Part shown: piece after piece, positions 54,838 to 64,000 of the stretch
How positions within the stretch are numbered: the stretch's first letter is position 1
How the letters are laid out: every line of letters starts with the position of its first letter
Source: Flavobacterium sinopsychrotolerans
Lineage (GTDB): Bacteria > Bacteroidota > Bacteroidia > Flavobacteriales > Flavobacteriaceae
Assembly: GCF_900110375.1 (NCBI RefSeq)
Contig: NZ_FODN01000001.1
Coordinates: forward strand, 1 to 64,000
Length of the DNA: 64,000 bases
Reading direction: 5' to 3'
Program-made: the position numbers and the translations under genes
Notes under the pieces: model-generated
What the model was told of the DNA's origin: nothing
What the model saw: the letters and a program-made list of their open reading frames with translations, nothing else
Databases searched by the model: none

Positions 54838-55701
54838 TTAAACTTCCCATTCGCCTTTTGCAATGAATTGCGTTTCTCCTCCAATTTTTATATCAAAATG
54901 ATTTTCAGTTAATTTTCCATCAAAGTAAATCTGGGACGGTCTGTTTATAAAATCTCCTTGATGATTGACAATTTTAATTTCTGGTGAATAATATTTTAAA
55001 AGAAAAGCCTGTAAACAAGTGCTGGCACTTCCCGTAGCGGCATCTTCAATAAGTTGATTGTTTTCAACACATAGCATTCTGCTAATGAGTTTTGCATCTT
55101 CTAAACAATAAAAATATAATGCTCTATGATTGGTTTTACAGTTTACCTGCAACCATTCGTTCATTTTATCCTTGTCAAGAATTAAATTCTCCAATGCTTT
55201 TTTGTTTTTGAGGGGAACAATTACAAATGCGCTTCCTGTGGTCACTTCCTGAATGGAAAATTCATCATAAAAATCAGCACTGCTTAGATTACTGAACGAT
55301 AAAAAACCCTCTGCTGAAAAAGTATCCAAAAACTGTGGTTGAGCCGCCTGTAACCATACTAAATCACCTGATTGATTAACGGGAATTTCACCTATTGGGA
55401 CGTTTAAAGTTATATTTCGCGGTTGATTTACAAATATTTTATTCATCAAAACCCAAGAAGTTCCAATAATGGGATGACCAGCAAACTTCATTTCGTGCTC
55501 AGGTGTAAAAATTCTGATTGTTGCCGAGTTATTTTCAACATCAAGCTTGGTAATAAAAGTACTTTCCGCAAAGTTAATTTCACGGGCAATTTTTTGCATC
55601 TGTTCGTCACTTAAGGCTTCAGCCTCTAAAAAAATAGCCAATTGATTGCCTGCATATTTTTTCTTAGTAAAAACATCAACTATATAAAAAGGTAGATTCA
55701 T
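54838..55701 (-). CDS. PhzF-family isomerase-like protein
   Basis: A 287-residue PhzF-type protein: YIVDVFTKKKYAGNQLAIF at the start, the catalytic glutamate in REINFAESTFI (Glu46), MKFAGHPIIGTSWVL, and EDAATGSASTCLQAFLL. The family comprises isomerases or epimerases related to phenazine biosynthesis, but most members are of unknown function. No phenazine genes are nearby. It is separated by only about 45 bases from the barrel gene and may be co-transcribed with it. Confidence 0.9.
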   Translation of the reverse strand: MNLPFYIVDVFTKKKYAGNQLAIFLEAEALSDEQMQKIAREINFAESTFITKLDVENNSATIRIFTPEHEMKFAGHPIIGTSWVLMNKIFVNQPRNITLNVPIGEIPVNQSGDLVWLQAAQPQFLDTFSAEGFLSFSNLSSADFYDEFSIQEVTTGSAFVIVPLKNKKALENLILDKDKMNEWLQVNCKTNHRALYFYCLEDAKLISRMLCVENNQLIEDAATGSASTCLQAFLLKYYSPEIKIVNHQGDFINRPSQIYFDGKLTENHFDIKIGGETQFIAKGEWEV

Positions 55702-55779
55702 TCTCTTTGTATTTGGCTTTCGATTATTTAAAAATTTACGCTTGATTTAAGTTGTTTTCCAACTTTAAAACCTTGATTT

Positions 55780-58700
55780 TTATTTTGTTATCGATGAGTT
55801 AGTTTTGGATTCTTCGGCTTTAATAGCATTCAATTCTGTTTGTGCATCTGCGACCACATCTGGAAAATCAGTGAAATTTTGAATTACATTTTCTAAAATA
55901 TACGTTGCCTGATAACTGTCTTTTAGTCCGTAAAAGTTTTTGGCCATTACCACTAATCCTTTGGCTCCAAAATATTTATAGCTAGAATAATTCTTCGCTA
56001 ATTTTTGAACCGCAACATTTGAAGCTTCAAACTTTTCATCTTTGTTTTTGAAATAAGCATCATAATACAAGGCTTCGGCTGCTAATTCTCCTTTGGCAAT
56101 CGTCATTAATTTTGCGTAGGCCACTTTCGCTTTCGCTTCGTCACCGGTTTCAATTGCTGCACGTGCAATGATGATTTGCGCATCATTTTTTACATTATCG
56201 TCCGTTTTTGGATTCATCAAAACCTTCTCGGCATAAATACCGGAATTTGGATAATCTTTCTTATCGTAATACAATTTCATCAAATTAGATTGTGCAAATG
56301 TTTTATTTTGAGAAATATCTGCTTCGTTTTCTAAACGGGTCAAAATTAGAATTGCTTTTTGTTCTTCTTTGTTTTTAAGGAAAATTTGAGCCAATCTTGA
56401 CAAAGATTGTTCTGTAAATTCACTTCTCGATTGTGCAACTACGTATTCATAATTAGGAATAGATTTGCTCTCTGACCCTTCAGAAAAATACAATTGAGCT
56501 AGGTAATAATTAGCCTGCAAAGCATGAATCCCACGAGGAAACTGGCCTACATAGCCACTAAATCCTGCAATAGCCTGCTTGGTGTTATTTTGTTGAAATT
56601 GTTTTTCAGCAGCTTCATACGTGTCATTATCCAATTCAGCATCAGTAACAGCTACAAAATCCAATGTACGAACCCAAGTTGCATATTCATCTACTCTGCC
56701 ATTGTCTACATAAATCAATCTAGCAGTTGCTACCGCTTCTAAGGCCTCCGGAGTTCTAGGAAAATCAGCGGCTACTTTTTTAAATTTCAACAATGCCTGA
56801 TCGTCTTTATCGGTGTTATAATACACTAATCCCTGACGCAAAATAGATCTCGAAGTGAAAGAACCTTTTTTGAATTCCGTATTTAATCTTTCGTATGTTT
56901 TTACGGCTAGGTCATTTTTATTCTCAGCAACGTATGTATTTGCCAGTTCAAAAAGTGCATCGTCTCTGTATTCTGATTTTGGATACAATTGTAAAAAATC
57001 GTTTAGATCGTCAATTTTCTTATCGTTTTTAGCTAAAAATCCATAGGAAATAGCTTTTTGGAAATAGGCATAATCTGCATCTACACTTTTAGACTCAATC
57101 ACTTTAGTGTACGCATCCATTGCAGGACCGTATTTTGAAGTCACAAAACGACAATCTGCTAAACGCAAATACGAATCATTCAAACGTACTTTATCACTAG
57201 GTGCTTTTTCAATTTGTTTTTGGAAATAATCTCCTGCTTGATCGTATTCTTTCAATTTGAAATAAGTGTATGCAATATTATAATTACTGTTTTTAAATTC
57301 CGGTGTTGCCGCTGCTTGGTTTGCACCAATGAACTGCTTGAAACTTAATAAAGCGTCTTTGAAATCATTCAAAACATATTCTGTTTCGCCTTTCCAGAAA
57401 GTAGCACGAGCAGTAAAAACAGGGTCTTTTTGTTCGCTTATGGATTTCGTAAACATTTTTAATGCTTCAGGATAATTTCCATCCGTGTATAGTTCCAAAC
57501 CTCTATAAAAAAGCACTTTTTGGTACGCTAATTTATTTTCTGGTGATTTGTTTTTTTCCAATAAAACTAAGGCTTCTTTATAATTTTTAGAAGAAATATA
57601 AGAATCTATAAGTAATTTTTCTACCTCAGAACGACTTGCATTTTCTGGATATTTTTTCAAAAAAGCTTGTAAAACTGCTGGTACACTTTGGTACGAATTC
57701 CCTAATTCATAACTTAACTTCGCATAATTCAAACTGGCATCTTCTTGAATGGCTGCATCAAAATCCATTTCCGAAGCATTTTTGAATGCATTCAAAGCTT
57801 GTTGCTTTTTATCCGTATTCAAGTAACTTTCACCTAAATGATAATAGGCATTTTGCGCTACGAAATCTTTTCCACCAATTATTTTATTGAACTGAGAAAT
57901 CGCGTTTTCGTAATCTTTTTGTTTGTAATACGCATATCCTAATTGATAGAAATCAGTATTATTCCATTTTCCTTTTTTCCCTTTATAATCAACTAAAAAT
58001 GGAATTGCAGTGTCGTATTTTTTTAAATTAAAATAGCTTTCGCCAATGATTTTATTCAGTTCTGATTTTTCCAAAGGAGTTGATTTAGCCATAGCTTTCT
58101 GTCCTAAATCAATTGCTTTTTGGAAATTCCCAAGTTTAAAATTCATATCAGCCTGATAATACGAAAGCTTTTCTTTGTACTTTTCTTCTCCTGAAACTTC
58201 ATCAAAATACTTTGTTGCCTGCTTGTAATCATCGCCTTCGTACGCCATAAAACCTAAATAATATTTGGCTTGGGAACCATATTCGGCAGAGTTCACTACT
58301 TTATTCAAATACACTGTAGCTTCCTTTTTATTTTTGGCATTAAAAAAACTATAGCCTTTCTGGAAATTGAATTTATCTTGATCGTTTCTGCTCAAACTGC
58401 TTTCGTCCACTTTATCAAACCATTGTAACGCTTGCGGATAATTCCCTTGGTTAAAATGATAATGTGCCACTTCAATGTACGCTTGGTTTTGTTTTACGCT
58501 CGTTGGATAATCTGAAACAAACTGCTCCATCAACTCATCCGCATTCGATTGATTGGTTCGAATAGCGCAATTAGCGGCATAATATGCACAATCTGATTTT
58601 AGTTCTTCAGTAGTCGCTGTTTCCTTTACTTTATTAAAAATAAGTTGTGCCGATGCATATTGCGCGTCTTTAAATAAAGAAACCGCTTTATTGAAATCTT

Positions 58701-58794
58701 TCGAATCGTGCGTGTAAATGGTTGATTTTTGTGCCGAAATACTGGCCGTTATAATAAAAATGGATAAGAAGTAGCTCCAGGAAAGTTTACGCAT
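55780..58794 (-). CDS. large exported tetratricopeptide repeat protein
   Basis: The 1004-residue protein has a signal peptide (1-21, SISAQ) and TPR or Sel1-like units over almost its entire length. Examples are YIEVAHYHFNQGNYPQALQW, YHLGESYLNTDKKQQALNAF, FWKGETEYVLNDFKDALLSF and DDALFELANTYVAENKNDLA. These resemble YbgF/BamD type lipoprotein scaffolds. It is likely periplasmic and scaffolds an envelope process. It is divergent from ftsE and upstream of PhzF and barrel genes. Confidence 0.9.
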   Translation of the reverse strand: MRKLSWSYFLSIFIITASISAQKSTIYTHDSKDFNKAVSLFKDAQYASAQLIFNKVKETATTEELKSDCAYYAANCAIRTNQSNADELMEQFVSDYPTSVKQNQAYIEVAHYHFNQGNYPQALQWFDKVDESSLSRNDQDKFNFQKGYSFFNAKNKKEATVYLNKVVNSAEYGSQAKYYLGFMAYEGDDYKQATKYFDEVSGEEKYKEKLSYYQADMNFKLGNFQKAIDLGQKAMAKSTPLEKSELNKIIGESYFNLKKYDTAIPFLVDYKGKKGKWNNTDFYQLGYAYYKQKDYENAISQFNKIIGGKDFVAQNAYYHLGESYLNTDKKQQALNAFKNASEMDFDAAIQEDASLNYAKLSYELGNSYQSVPAVLQAFLKKYPENASRSEVEKLLIDSYISSKNYKEALVLLEKNKSPENKLAYQKVLFYRGLELYTDGNYPEALKMFTKSISEQKDPVFTARATFWKGETEYVLNDFKDALLSFKQFIGANQAAATPEFKNSNYNIAYTYFKLKEYDQAGDYFQKQIEKAPSDKVRLNDSYLRLADCRFVTSKYGPAMDAYTKVIESKSVDADYAYFQKAISYGFLAKNDKKIDDLNDFLQLYPKSEYRDDALFELANTYVAENKNDLAVKTYERLNTEFKKGSFTSRSILRQGLVYYNTDKDDQALLKFKKVAADFPRTPEALEAVATARLIYVDNGRVDEYATWVRTLDFVAVTDAELDNDTYEAAEKQFQQNNTKQAIAGFSGYVGQFPRGIHALQANYYLAQLYFSEGSESKSIPNYEYVVAQSRSEFTEQSLSRLAQIFLKNKEEQKAILILTRLENEADISQNKTFAQSNLMKLYYDKKDYPNSGIYAEKVLMNPKTDDNVKNDAQIIIARAAIETGDEAKAKVAYAKLMTIAKGELAAEALYYDAYFKNKDEKFEASNVAVQKLAKNYSSYKYFGAKGLVVMAKNFYGLKDSYQATYILENVIQNFTDFPDVVADAQTELNAIKAEESKTNSSITK

Positions 58795-59042
58795 TGTAAT
58801 TTTATTTTAATAATTCAAATGTATTATATTCTGAACTCTATAACGAATCGTTATTGGCTTTTATTATGAATATTTTTTTTTACAGTTTAGATTTCAACCT
58901 TCTTTATTGCAATATCAATCAAATCAAACATCCTAACTTTTCAATATTATTTGTAATTTTTGTAATTCTGTCTAATACAACAGAATTTATTTTGAATAGA
59001 ACCGTTATCTTATTACTTTTACCCAATAAACAAATGCAAATT

Positions 59043-59729
59043 ATGTCACAATCCGTACTGTCTTTAAAAAATGTAACTATTTATCAAGAAGGAAAATCTA
59101 TTTTAACAGAGGTAAACTTAGAGGTAAAACATGGTGAATTCCTTTACATCATTGGAAAAACAGGCTCTGGAAAAAGCAGTTTAATGAAAACTTTATATGC
59201 TGATTTGCCTTTAACGGAAGGAGAAGGTCATATAGTAGATTTTGATTTAGCCACATTAAAAGAAGATGACATTCCGTTTTTGAGAAGAAAGATTGGAATC
59301 GTTTTTCAGGATTTCAAATTGCTTCCGGACCGTACTGTAAATGACAATATGTTGTTTGTACTCAAAGCAACTGGCTGGACAGACAACGTAGAAATGCAAA
59401 ACAAGATTGACGAAGTTTTGAATAAAGTGGGAATGAGAGATTTTGGCAAAAAAATGCCTCATCAACTTTCTGGAGGAGAACAACAACGTGTGGCCATCGC
59501 TCGCGCTTTGCTGAACGATCCGGAATTAATCCTTGCGGATGAACCTACAGGAAACTTAGATCCACAAACGAGCGCCGAAGTGTTGGAAGTCTTAAAGAAA
59601 ATCAATGCCAACGGAAAAACCATCATTATGGCGACACACGATTATGCGTTGCTAATGAAATTCCCTTCGAAAACATTGAAATGTGAAGATGCAAAAATCT
59701 TTGAAGTGATTCAGCAGCGAAACGCGTAA
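59043..59729 (+). CDS. ftsE: cell division ABC ATPase FtsE
   Basis: The start [20 protein letters not shown] at 59043 gives 228 residues. The frame opens 63 codons earlier with unsupported hydrophobic text. Walker A is GKTGSGKSS, the signature LSGGEQQR, and Walker [10 protein letters not shown]. With FtsX it controls peptidoglycan hydrolases at the septum, but no ftsX lies beside it. Its stop TAA overlaps the next gene's ATG by one base (TAATG), so that the glycosyltransferase is translationally coupled to it. Confidence 0.9.
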   Translation: MSQSVLSLKNVTIYQEGKSILTEVNLEVKHGEFLYIIGKTGSGKSSLMKTLYADLPLTEGEGHIVDFDLATLKEDDIPFLRRKIGIVFQDFKLLPDRTVNDNMLFVLKATGWTDNVEMQNKIDEVLNKVGMRDFGKKMPHQLSGGEQQRVAIARALLNDPELILADEPTGNLDPQTSAEVLEVLKKINANGKTIIMATHDYALLMKFPSKTLKCEDAKIFEVIQQRNA

Positions 59730-60604
59730 TGCTTTCGATACTAATTCCGGTTTATAATTACAATGTTTATCCGCTAGTTTTGGAGCTGCAAAAGCAATGT
59801 ATAGATTGCGGAATAGCGTTTGAAATTTTGTGCCAAGACGATGCTTCACAATCAAGTTTGAATGCATTTAATGAGAATATAAATGCATTATCAAATTGTA
59901 GTTTTCTCTCGTTAAAAAAAAATCTAGCGCATCGTGAAAACAGAAATTCCCTAGCTGAGCAAGCAAAATTTGATCATTTGCTTTTTATCGACGGGGACTC
60001 CATTGTTATTCATGACAATTTTATAAAAACACACATTGACAATCTTCATGATTTTGATGTTGTTTATGGCGGTAGGTTGCATCCTGAAAAATGCCCTTCC
60101 GACAATCAAAAACTACGTTGGAAATACGGAAGATTTATTGAAGACAAATCTGCCGAAAACCGAAAGAAAAAACCGTATCAATCGTTACTTTTTAATAATA
60201 CCCTAATTAAAAAAGACTGTTTCAACAAAGTAAAATTTGATAAAGACAGAAAGAAATACGGTCATGATGATACCCAACTTTCGTATCAATTAAGTCTTTT
60301 AAAATCTAAAATAAATCATATTGAAAACCCTGTTGAACACGGTGACATTGATACTAATTTGATTTATTTAAAAAAAACAAAAGAGGCTTTAGAAAATTTG
60401 ATTTCATTATACGAAGAAGCAAAAATTGACATTGAATTTGTAAGACTGATTCAATTATATCATTTTTTAAAAAGAACAAAATTAAGTTTACCAATTTCAA
60501 AACTATTTCCACTTTTTGAAAACTTATTATTAAAAAATCTTAAAGGAAAAAATCCTAGTCTATTTATCTTTAATGTTTTTAGAGTAGGCTTCATTTGCAA
60601 ATAA
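59729..60604 (+). CDS. glycosyltransferase family 2, copy 1
   Basis: A 291-residue GT-A protein: LSILIPVYNYNVYPLVLELQ at the start, a CQDDASQSS acceptor-site element at about 35-43, the DGDS metal motif (FIDGDSIV), and GRLHPEKCPSD. It transfers a sugar from a nucleotide donor; the acceptor is unknown. It starts in the stop of ftsE. With three other glycosyltransferases and an FdtA-like cupin it forms the start of a surface-polysaccharide cluster that runs off the right edge. Confidence 0.85.
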   Translation: MLSILIPVYNYNVYPLVLELQKQCIDCGIAFEILCQDDASQSSLNAFNENINALSNCSFLSLKKNLAHRENRNSLAEQAKFDHLLFIDGDSIVIHDNFIKTHIDNLHDFDVVYGGRLHPEKCPSDNQKLRWKYGRFIEDKSAENRKKKPYQSLLFNNTLIKKDCFNKVKFDKDRKKYGHDDTQLSYQLSLLKSKINHIENPVEHGDIDTNLIYLKKTKEALENLISLYEEAKIDIEFVRLIQLYHFLKRTKLSLPISKLFPLFENLLLKNLKGKNPSLFIFNVFRVGFICK

Positions 60605-60617
60605 AAACCATACTGAC

Positions 60618-61553
60618 ATGATTTACTTTTCAGTAATAATTCCATTATTCAACAAGGAAAAATTCATAGAAGCCACTCTACGTAGCGTCCTTGAGCAATC
60701 CTTCACAAACTTTGAAATTATTATAGTAAATGATGGTTCTACAGATAAAAGTGAAGAAATTGTTTTGAAATTTAATGATGCCAGAATTAAATATTTCTCA
60801 AAAAAAAACGAAGGAGTTTCTGTTGCCCGAAATTATGGAATACAACAATCAAAGGGAGTTTATATTGCTTTATTAGATGCTGATGATTTGTGGTTTCCCA
60901 ATCATCTTGAAGTTTTAAATGAATTAATTTATACATTTCCCGAAGCCGGACTCTATGCCTCAAGATACATTTCGAAAGTGTCCGAGGATAAACATATTAC
61001 AAACAATTTTTTAAAAATAGCTGAAAATTTTTCAGGTATTATTCCTGATTTCTTTTATTCCAGCTTAATAAGCAGGATTGCATTAACCTCTGCAGTAGCA
61101 ATTCCAAAGTCCGTTTTAAACAAAACAGGACTTTTTAACCCGAATATTTCAAGCGGACAGGACTTAGATTTATGGATAAAGATTGTGCTCTTTTTTCCTG
61201 TTGCCATTACAAATTTGGTTACTGTGGAATATAATACAATAGACAGCAACAGCCTTTCAAAAACAAACATTAGAGATAAAAATTTGATTGATTTTTCCCA
61301 ATTTCAAGAAAACGAAAAAAACAATCCTAGCCTTAAAGCATTTATTGATGTCAATCGTATGGATTATGCGTTAAAATTTAAAATCAGCGGTGACTTAAAG
61401 AAAGCAAATGAATATTACAAAAGCATCGCCAAAGAAAACATAACAGTAAAAAATTGGCTTGTATTCCATTTGCCGCGATGGATTCAAATTCCATTATTAA
61501 GATTTAAGAAAAAATTATACAAGAATGGAATCTACTTTTCCGTGTATCGCTAA
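60618..61553 (+). CDS. glycosyltransferase family 2, copy 2
   Basis: A 311-residue GT-A protein: VIIPLFNKEKFIEATLRSVL at the start, then IVNDGSTDKSEE, and LLDADDLWFPNHL as the DxD region. A C-terminal part ends in basic residues. It follows copy 1 by 13 bases and is the last + strand gene before the convergent cupin, which it overlaps by 4 bases at its 3' end. Confidence 0.88.
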   Translation: MIYFSVIIPLFNKEKFIEATLRSVLEQSFTNFEIIIVNDGSTDKSEEIVLKFNDARIKYFSKKNEGVSVARNYGIQQSKGVYIALLDADDLWFPNHLEVLNELIYTFPEAGLYASRYISKVSEDKHITNNFLKIAENFSGIIPDFFYSSLISRIALTSAVAIPKSVLNKTGLFNPNISSGQDLDLWIKIVLFFPVAITNLVTVEYNTIDSNSLSKTNIRDKNLIDFSQFQENEKNNPSLKAFIDVNRMDYALKFKISGDLKKANEYYKSIAKENITVKNWLVFHLPRWIQIPLLRFKKKLYKNGIYFSVYR

Positions 61554-61945
61554 TTATTTTTAAAAGCTAGAAAATCTTCAAATTTACGGATATAATCGCC
61601 TTCATCAAAAACGGCAGAAGCAATGACTAAACAAACACTTCCCGAAGAAAAATTATTAAGTTCACGCCAAATTCCTTGGTTAATTAATAACCCTTCAAAA
61701 GGTTTGTTAAGGGTTATTATTTTCTGTTCTTGGCCATCATTCAAAACCACATCAAAGCTTCCGCTTAAAGCTATGAGAAACTCTTTTTGTTCTATATGAG
61801 AATGCCCGCCACGCTCCGCACCAGCTGGAACATCATATAAATAGTATACTCTTTTAAATTCAAAAGGCAGAACATCATTTTCAATCACCGATAAATTTCC
61901 TCGATTGTCTTCAATTTTTGGAATTAAAATTCGCGCTATATCCAT
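61550..61945 (-). CDS. FdtA/WxcM-like cupin sugar ketoisomerase
   Basis: The 131-residue protein matches FdtA/QdtA-type dTDP-sugar 3,4-ketoisomerases: EDNRGNLSVIE, RVYYLYDVPAGAERGGHSHI, KEFLIALSGSFDVVLNDG. The conserved RGGHSH histidines are the catalytic/metal region. These enzymes act on dTDP-4-keto-6-deoxy-glucose on the route to 3-amino sugars, usually next to an aminotransferase and an acetyltransferase, which are not in this window. Its 3' end overlaps the convergent glycosyltransferase by 4 bases. Confidence 0.85.
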   Translation of the reverse strand: MDIARILIPKIEDNRGNLSVIENDVLPFEFKRVYYLYDVPAGAERGGHSHIEQKEFLIALSGSFDVVLNDGQEQKIITLNKPFEGLLINQGIWRELNNFSSGSVCLVIASAVFDEGDYIRKFEDFLAFKNN

Positions 61946-61946
61946 T

Positions 61947-63026
61947 TTAAATTATATTATGATTCAATAAACTTAACCATTTTTCAACACTGTTTTCATT
62001 AGAAAAGGAAATCACGGATGCTTTTGCATTTTCTTTGCATGAATAATAAAGTTGGCTGTCATCTACCATTCTTTCAAATGCTTCTTGAAGTGCTTCAAAA
62101 TTTTGGTTCTCAATTAACAAACCGTTGTATTCATTTTCTACTAATTCACTTGGTCCTGTTTCACAATCAAAAGAAATAACAGGAATTCCAGAGGATAACG
62201 CTTCTAAAATTACCATCGAAAAACCTTCGTATTTACTGGATAGCACTAAAAATTGGGCTTCCCTAATATAACAAAGTGCAGTATCTTTAAAACCTAATAA
62301 GTGAATGAACTCGGTCATCTGCAAATATTCAATTTGTTTTTCCAAATGCTCTTTCTCTTCCCCTTCACCCAAAATCACTAAATGAATTTCTCTGTTGGGC
62401 AAATTTGATTTACTATAGGTCTCAATTAGTTTGTCAAATTGTTTCAGCTTCACTAATCGTCCAACAGTAATACAATATTTAAAGGAAAGTTTAGAATCGA
62501 CACACTCCATTTCAATCGCTTTTACAGAAATTGAATTAGGAATTACAACAGCTTTTTCATAATGATAATTCGCCTTTATTTTTTCGTTTAATGCATTTGA
62601 TACAGCGATAATCTTATAGGCTTTATTCAACATTTGTTGGCCAATCCAATTTACAGGAGTCAGATAAGCGTCTAATTTACTGCTGTGAATCGTATAAATA
62701 AATTTGAAACCTACATACATATAATGGATAAATAGCAGCTCCATCCAAGGATTAATTCGATAGCGAAAATCAATTATATAATCGAATTGATTTATTTTTA
62801 AATGCTGTTTTAGTTTGAAATATTTTTTGAATTTAGAATAATGGCCTAAATTAATTAAAGTCCCGTGATACGGGTATTCAATTTTATCTTCTAAAACAAT
62901 CAGGTGAACGTCACAATTCGAGTGATGAAGCAACTCTGAAACATTGCTAAATATACGCTCTAATCCGCCATTGGCCAATTTATATCCCACGAGAGCTATT
63001 TTAGTCCTTTTGCCTTGCTTTGCCAC
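61947..63026 (-). CDS. glycosyltransferase family 4
   Basis: The 359-residue GT-B protein has a GT4 fold: N-terminal GYKLANGGLERIFSNVSELL, the hinge region ITVGRLVKLKQFDKLI, VILGEGEEKEHLE, and the donor-binding YEGFSMVILEALSSG with GIPVISFD. It starts at a GTG (63024-63026), as no ATG fits. It is adjacent to the cupin, one base apart, so they are probably co-transcribed. Confidence 0.88.
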   Translation of the reverse strand: MAKQGKRTKIALVGYKLANGGLERIFSNVSELLHHSNCDVHLIVLEDKIEYPYHGTLINLGHYSKFKKYFKLKQHLKINQFDYIIDFRYRINPWMELLFIHYMYVGFKFIYTIHSSKLDAYLTPVNWIGQQMLNKAYKIIAVSNALNEKIKANYHYEKAVVIPNSISVKAIEMECVDSKLSFKYCITVGRLVKLKQFDKLIETYSKSNLPNREIHLVILGEGEEKEHLEKQIEYLQMTEFIHLLGFKDTALCYIREAQFLVLSSKYEGFSMVILEALSSGIPVISFDCETGPSELVENEYNGLLIENQNFEALQEAFERMVDDSQLYYSCKENAKASVISFSNENSVEKWLSLLNHNII

Positions 63027-63075
63027 TACTGAAGTATTATTTTCGTAACAAATATAAAACTCTTATCTCAAATTC

Positions 63076-63972
63076 ATGCGCAACAGTCCGTTAGTTACCG
63101 TTATTTGTTTGTGTTATAATCATACTAATTTTGTGATAGAGGCATTGGAATCGGTATTAAATCAAACCTATTCCAATGTAGAGCTCCTTATTGCAGACGA
63201 TTTCAGTACGGATAATTCGGTAAAAGTGATTGAAAAATGGCTAAAACAACATCCTGAAATTCCGTTTTTAGTGAATAAAAAAAATCAGGGCAATACCAAA
63301 ACCTTTAATAAATGTTTAAAATTAGCTAAGGGTGAGTATATTATTGATTTAGCTGCCGATGATGTTTTAAAATTAGATTGTATTGCGAAACAACTAAAAG
63401 GTTTTAAAGAAACTTCTCATAAAAATGTAGGTTTTATTTATGGAAATGCCGAGTTAATAAGTGAAGACGGCAGTTTCATCAACGATTATTTTAAAACCGA
63501 TACCAATCGAAAAAGAATACAATCACAGCCCACAGGCGACATTTATATCGGCTTACTAAATGGCAACAATAATCTTTGCTCTATCAGTTCTTTAGTCAAA
63601 AGAGAAGTTTTTGAAACGCTAAACGGTTACGACGAAAACCTGGCTTACGAAGATTATGATTTCTGGATTCGAGCAGCACGAATTTATAATTTTGATTACA
63701 TTGATGAAATATTGATTCAAAAAAGAGTGCTACCTAATTCAATGTACACTTTGCTAACCAAGAAAAACAACAAAAGAACCCGTCGATTTAATTTTTCTAC
63801 TTACTTAATTTTGAACAAAGCTTTTATTCTAAATCGCACAAAAGAAGAATTTACAGCGATGTTGAAAAGAATTCATTATGAAATGACAATTGCTTATAAA
63901 ACAAGGGATTTTCGTTTGTTAATGAAATATATTTTTTTAGAGTTAAAAGTTAGATCGAAAACAAAAAAGTAA
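63076..63972 (+). CDS. glycosyltransferase family 2, copy 3
   Basis: A 298-residue GT-A protein: VTVICLCYNHTNFVIEALES, LIADDFSTDNSVKVIE, and LAADDVLKLD as the DxD region. FEDYDFWIRAAR-like text (YEDYDFWIRAARIYNFDYID) is the C-terminal catalytic-site motif. It is divergent from the GT4 gene and stops 28 bases from the right edge, so the cluster goes on outside the window. Confidence 0.88.
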   Translation: MRNSPLVTVICLCYNHTNFVIEALESVLNQTYSNVELLIADDFSTDNSVKVIEKWLKQHPEIPFLVNKKNQGNTKTFNKCLKLAKGEYIIDLAADDVLKLDCIAKQLKGFKETSHKNVGFIYGNAELISEDGSFINDYFKTDTNRKRIQSQPTGDIYIGLLNGNNNLCSISSLVKREVFETLNGYDENLAYEDYDFWIRAARIYNFDYIDEILIQKRVLPNSMYTLLTKKNNKRTRRFNFSTYLILNKAFILNRTKEEFTAMLKRIHYEMTIAYKTRDFRLLMKYIFLELKVRSKTKK

Positions 63973-64000
63973 ACGTTTCTTATTCGCTTATCTTGATTCT

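Noticed and set aside
58854..59042. Upstream 63 codons of the ftsE frame
   Set aside because: It is AT-rich hydrophobic text with no family support, and the FtsE domain begins at 59043.

Overview
The window looks like a chromosomal segment of a Flavobacterium-like member of the Bacteroidota. The evidence is low GC, promoters of the TTG-N19-TAnnTTTG type, a fused SecDF, TonB-dependent outer-membrane receptors, and housekeeping proteins (ValRS, CysRS, GyrB, Mdh, FolE, Lgt) of flavobacterial type. This placement rests on sequence character and family recognition, not on a database search.

The left part, 1-13.6 kb, is accessory DNA. It opens with the 5' part of a group II intron and its reverse transcriptase, cut by the window edge. 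A row of solitary small genes on the + strand follows (NmrA-like reductase, exported small proteins, GNAT acetyltransferase, a 37-residue membrane peptide, a DoxX-like protein, an XAC2610-like protein, a membrane protein). They are separated by several families of recurring intergenic repeats, which gives a cassette-like look. Next comes a minus-strand operon that I read as a tripartite toxin-antitoxin-chaperone (TAC) module: a 173-residue candidate toxin, an HTH antitoxin with a C-terminal tail, and a SecB-like chaperone. Two palindromes lie over its promoter. A lone P-loop ATPase follows, then an XRE regulator divergent from a three-gene operon with two HEPN-type proteins. A repeat-rich 0.5 kb region (three phased 14-bp repeats and nine 11-bp tandem repeats) leads to topoisomerase III (topB).

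The block at 16.2-29.2 kb is an iron or redox uptake island: TonB siderophore receptor - PepSY protein; exported ankyrin protein - DUF2271 protein - PepSY/flavodoxin/ferredoxin-reductase fusion - ApbE flavin transferase; and a second TonB siderophore receptor. The three transcription units share nearly the same promoter design: TTG, 19 bp, TAnnTTTG, and a 23-bp Fur-like box (arms TTATTYTTA and TCTAAATAA) just after the -7 element. A second box lies upstream in two units and a degenerate one in the third. The DUF2271 protein has a TGASVT sequence resembling an ApbE flavinylation site, so ApbE may charge it with FMN and the PepSY fusion may feed it electrons.

From 29.2 to 63.97 kb the content is mostly core genome: valS, a DUF1573 protein, an aspartyl-protease/PDZ protein, an aminotransferase, folE, cysS, yidD, lgt, a PagL-like lipid A deacylase, secDF, mdh, gyrB, two asparagine synthetases flanking an amidohydrolase, a Gre-like factor, an outer-membrane barrel protein whose signal-peptide region contains a copy of an intergenic repeat, a PhzF-like isomerase, a giant TPR protein, ftsE, and the start of a surface-polysaccharide cluster (four glycosyltransferases and an FdtA-like cupin). 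Convergent pairs are commonly separated by strong hairpin terminators. I saw no rRNA, tRNA or CRISPR array.
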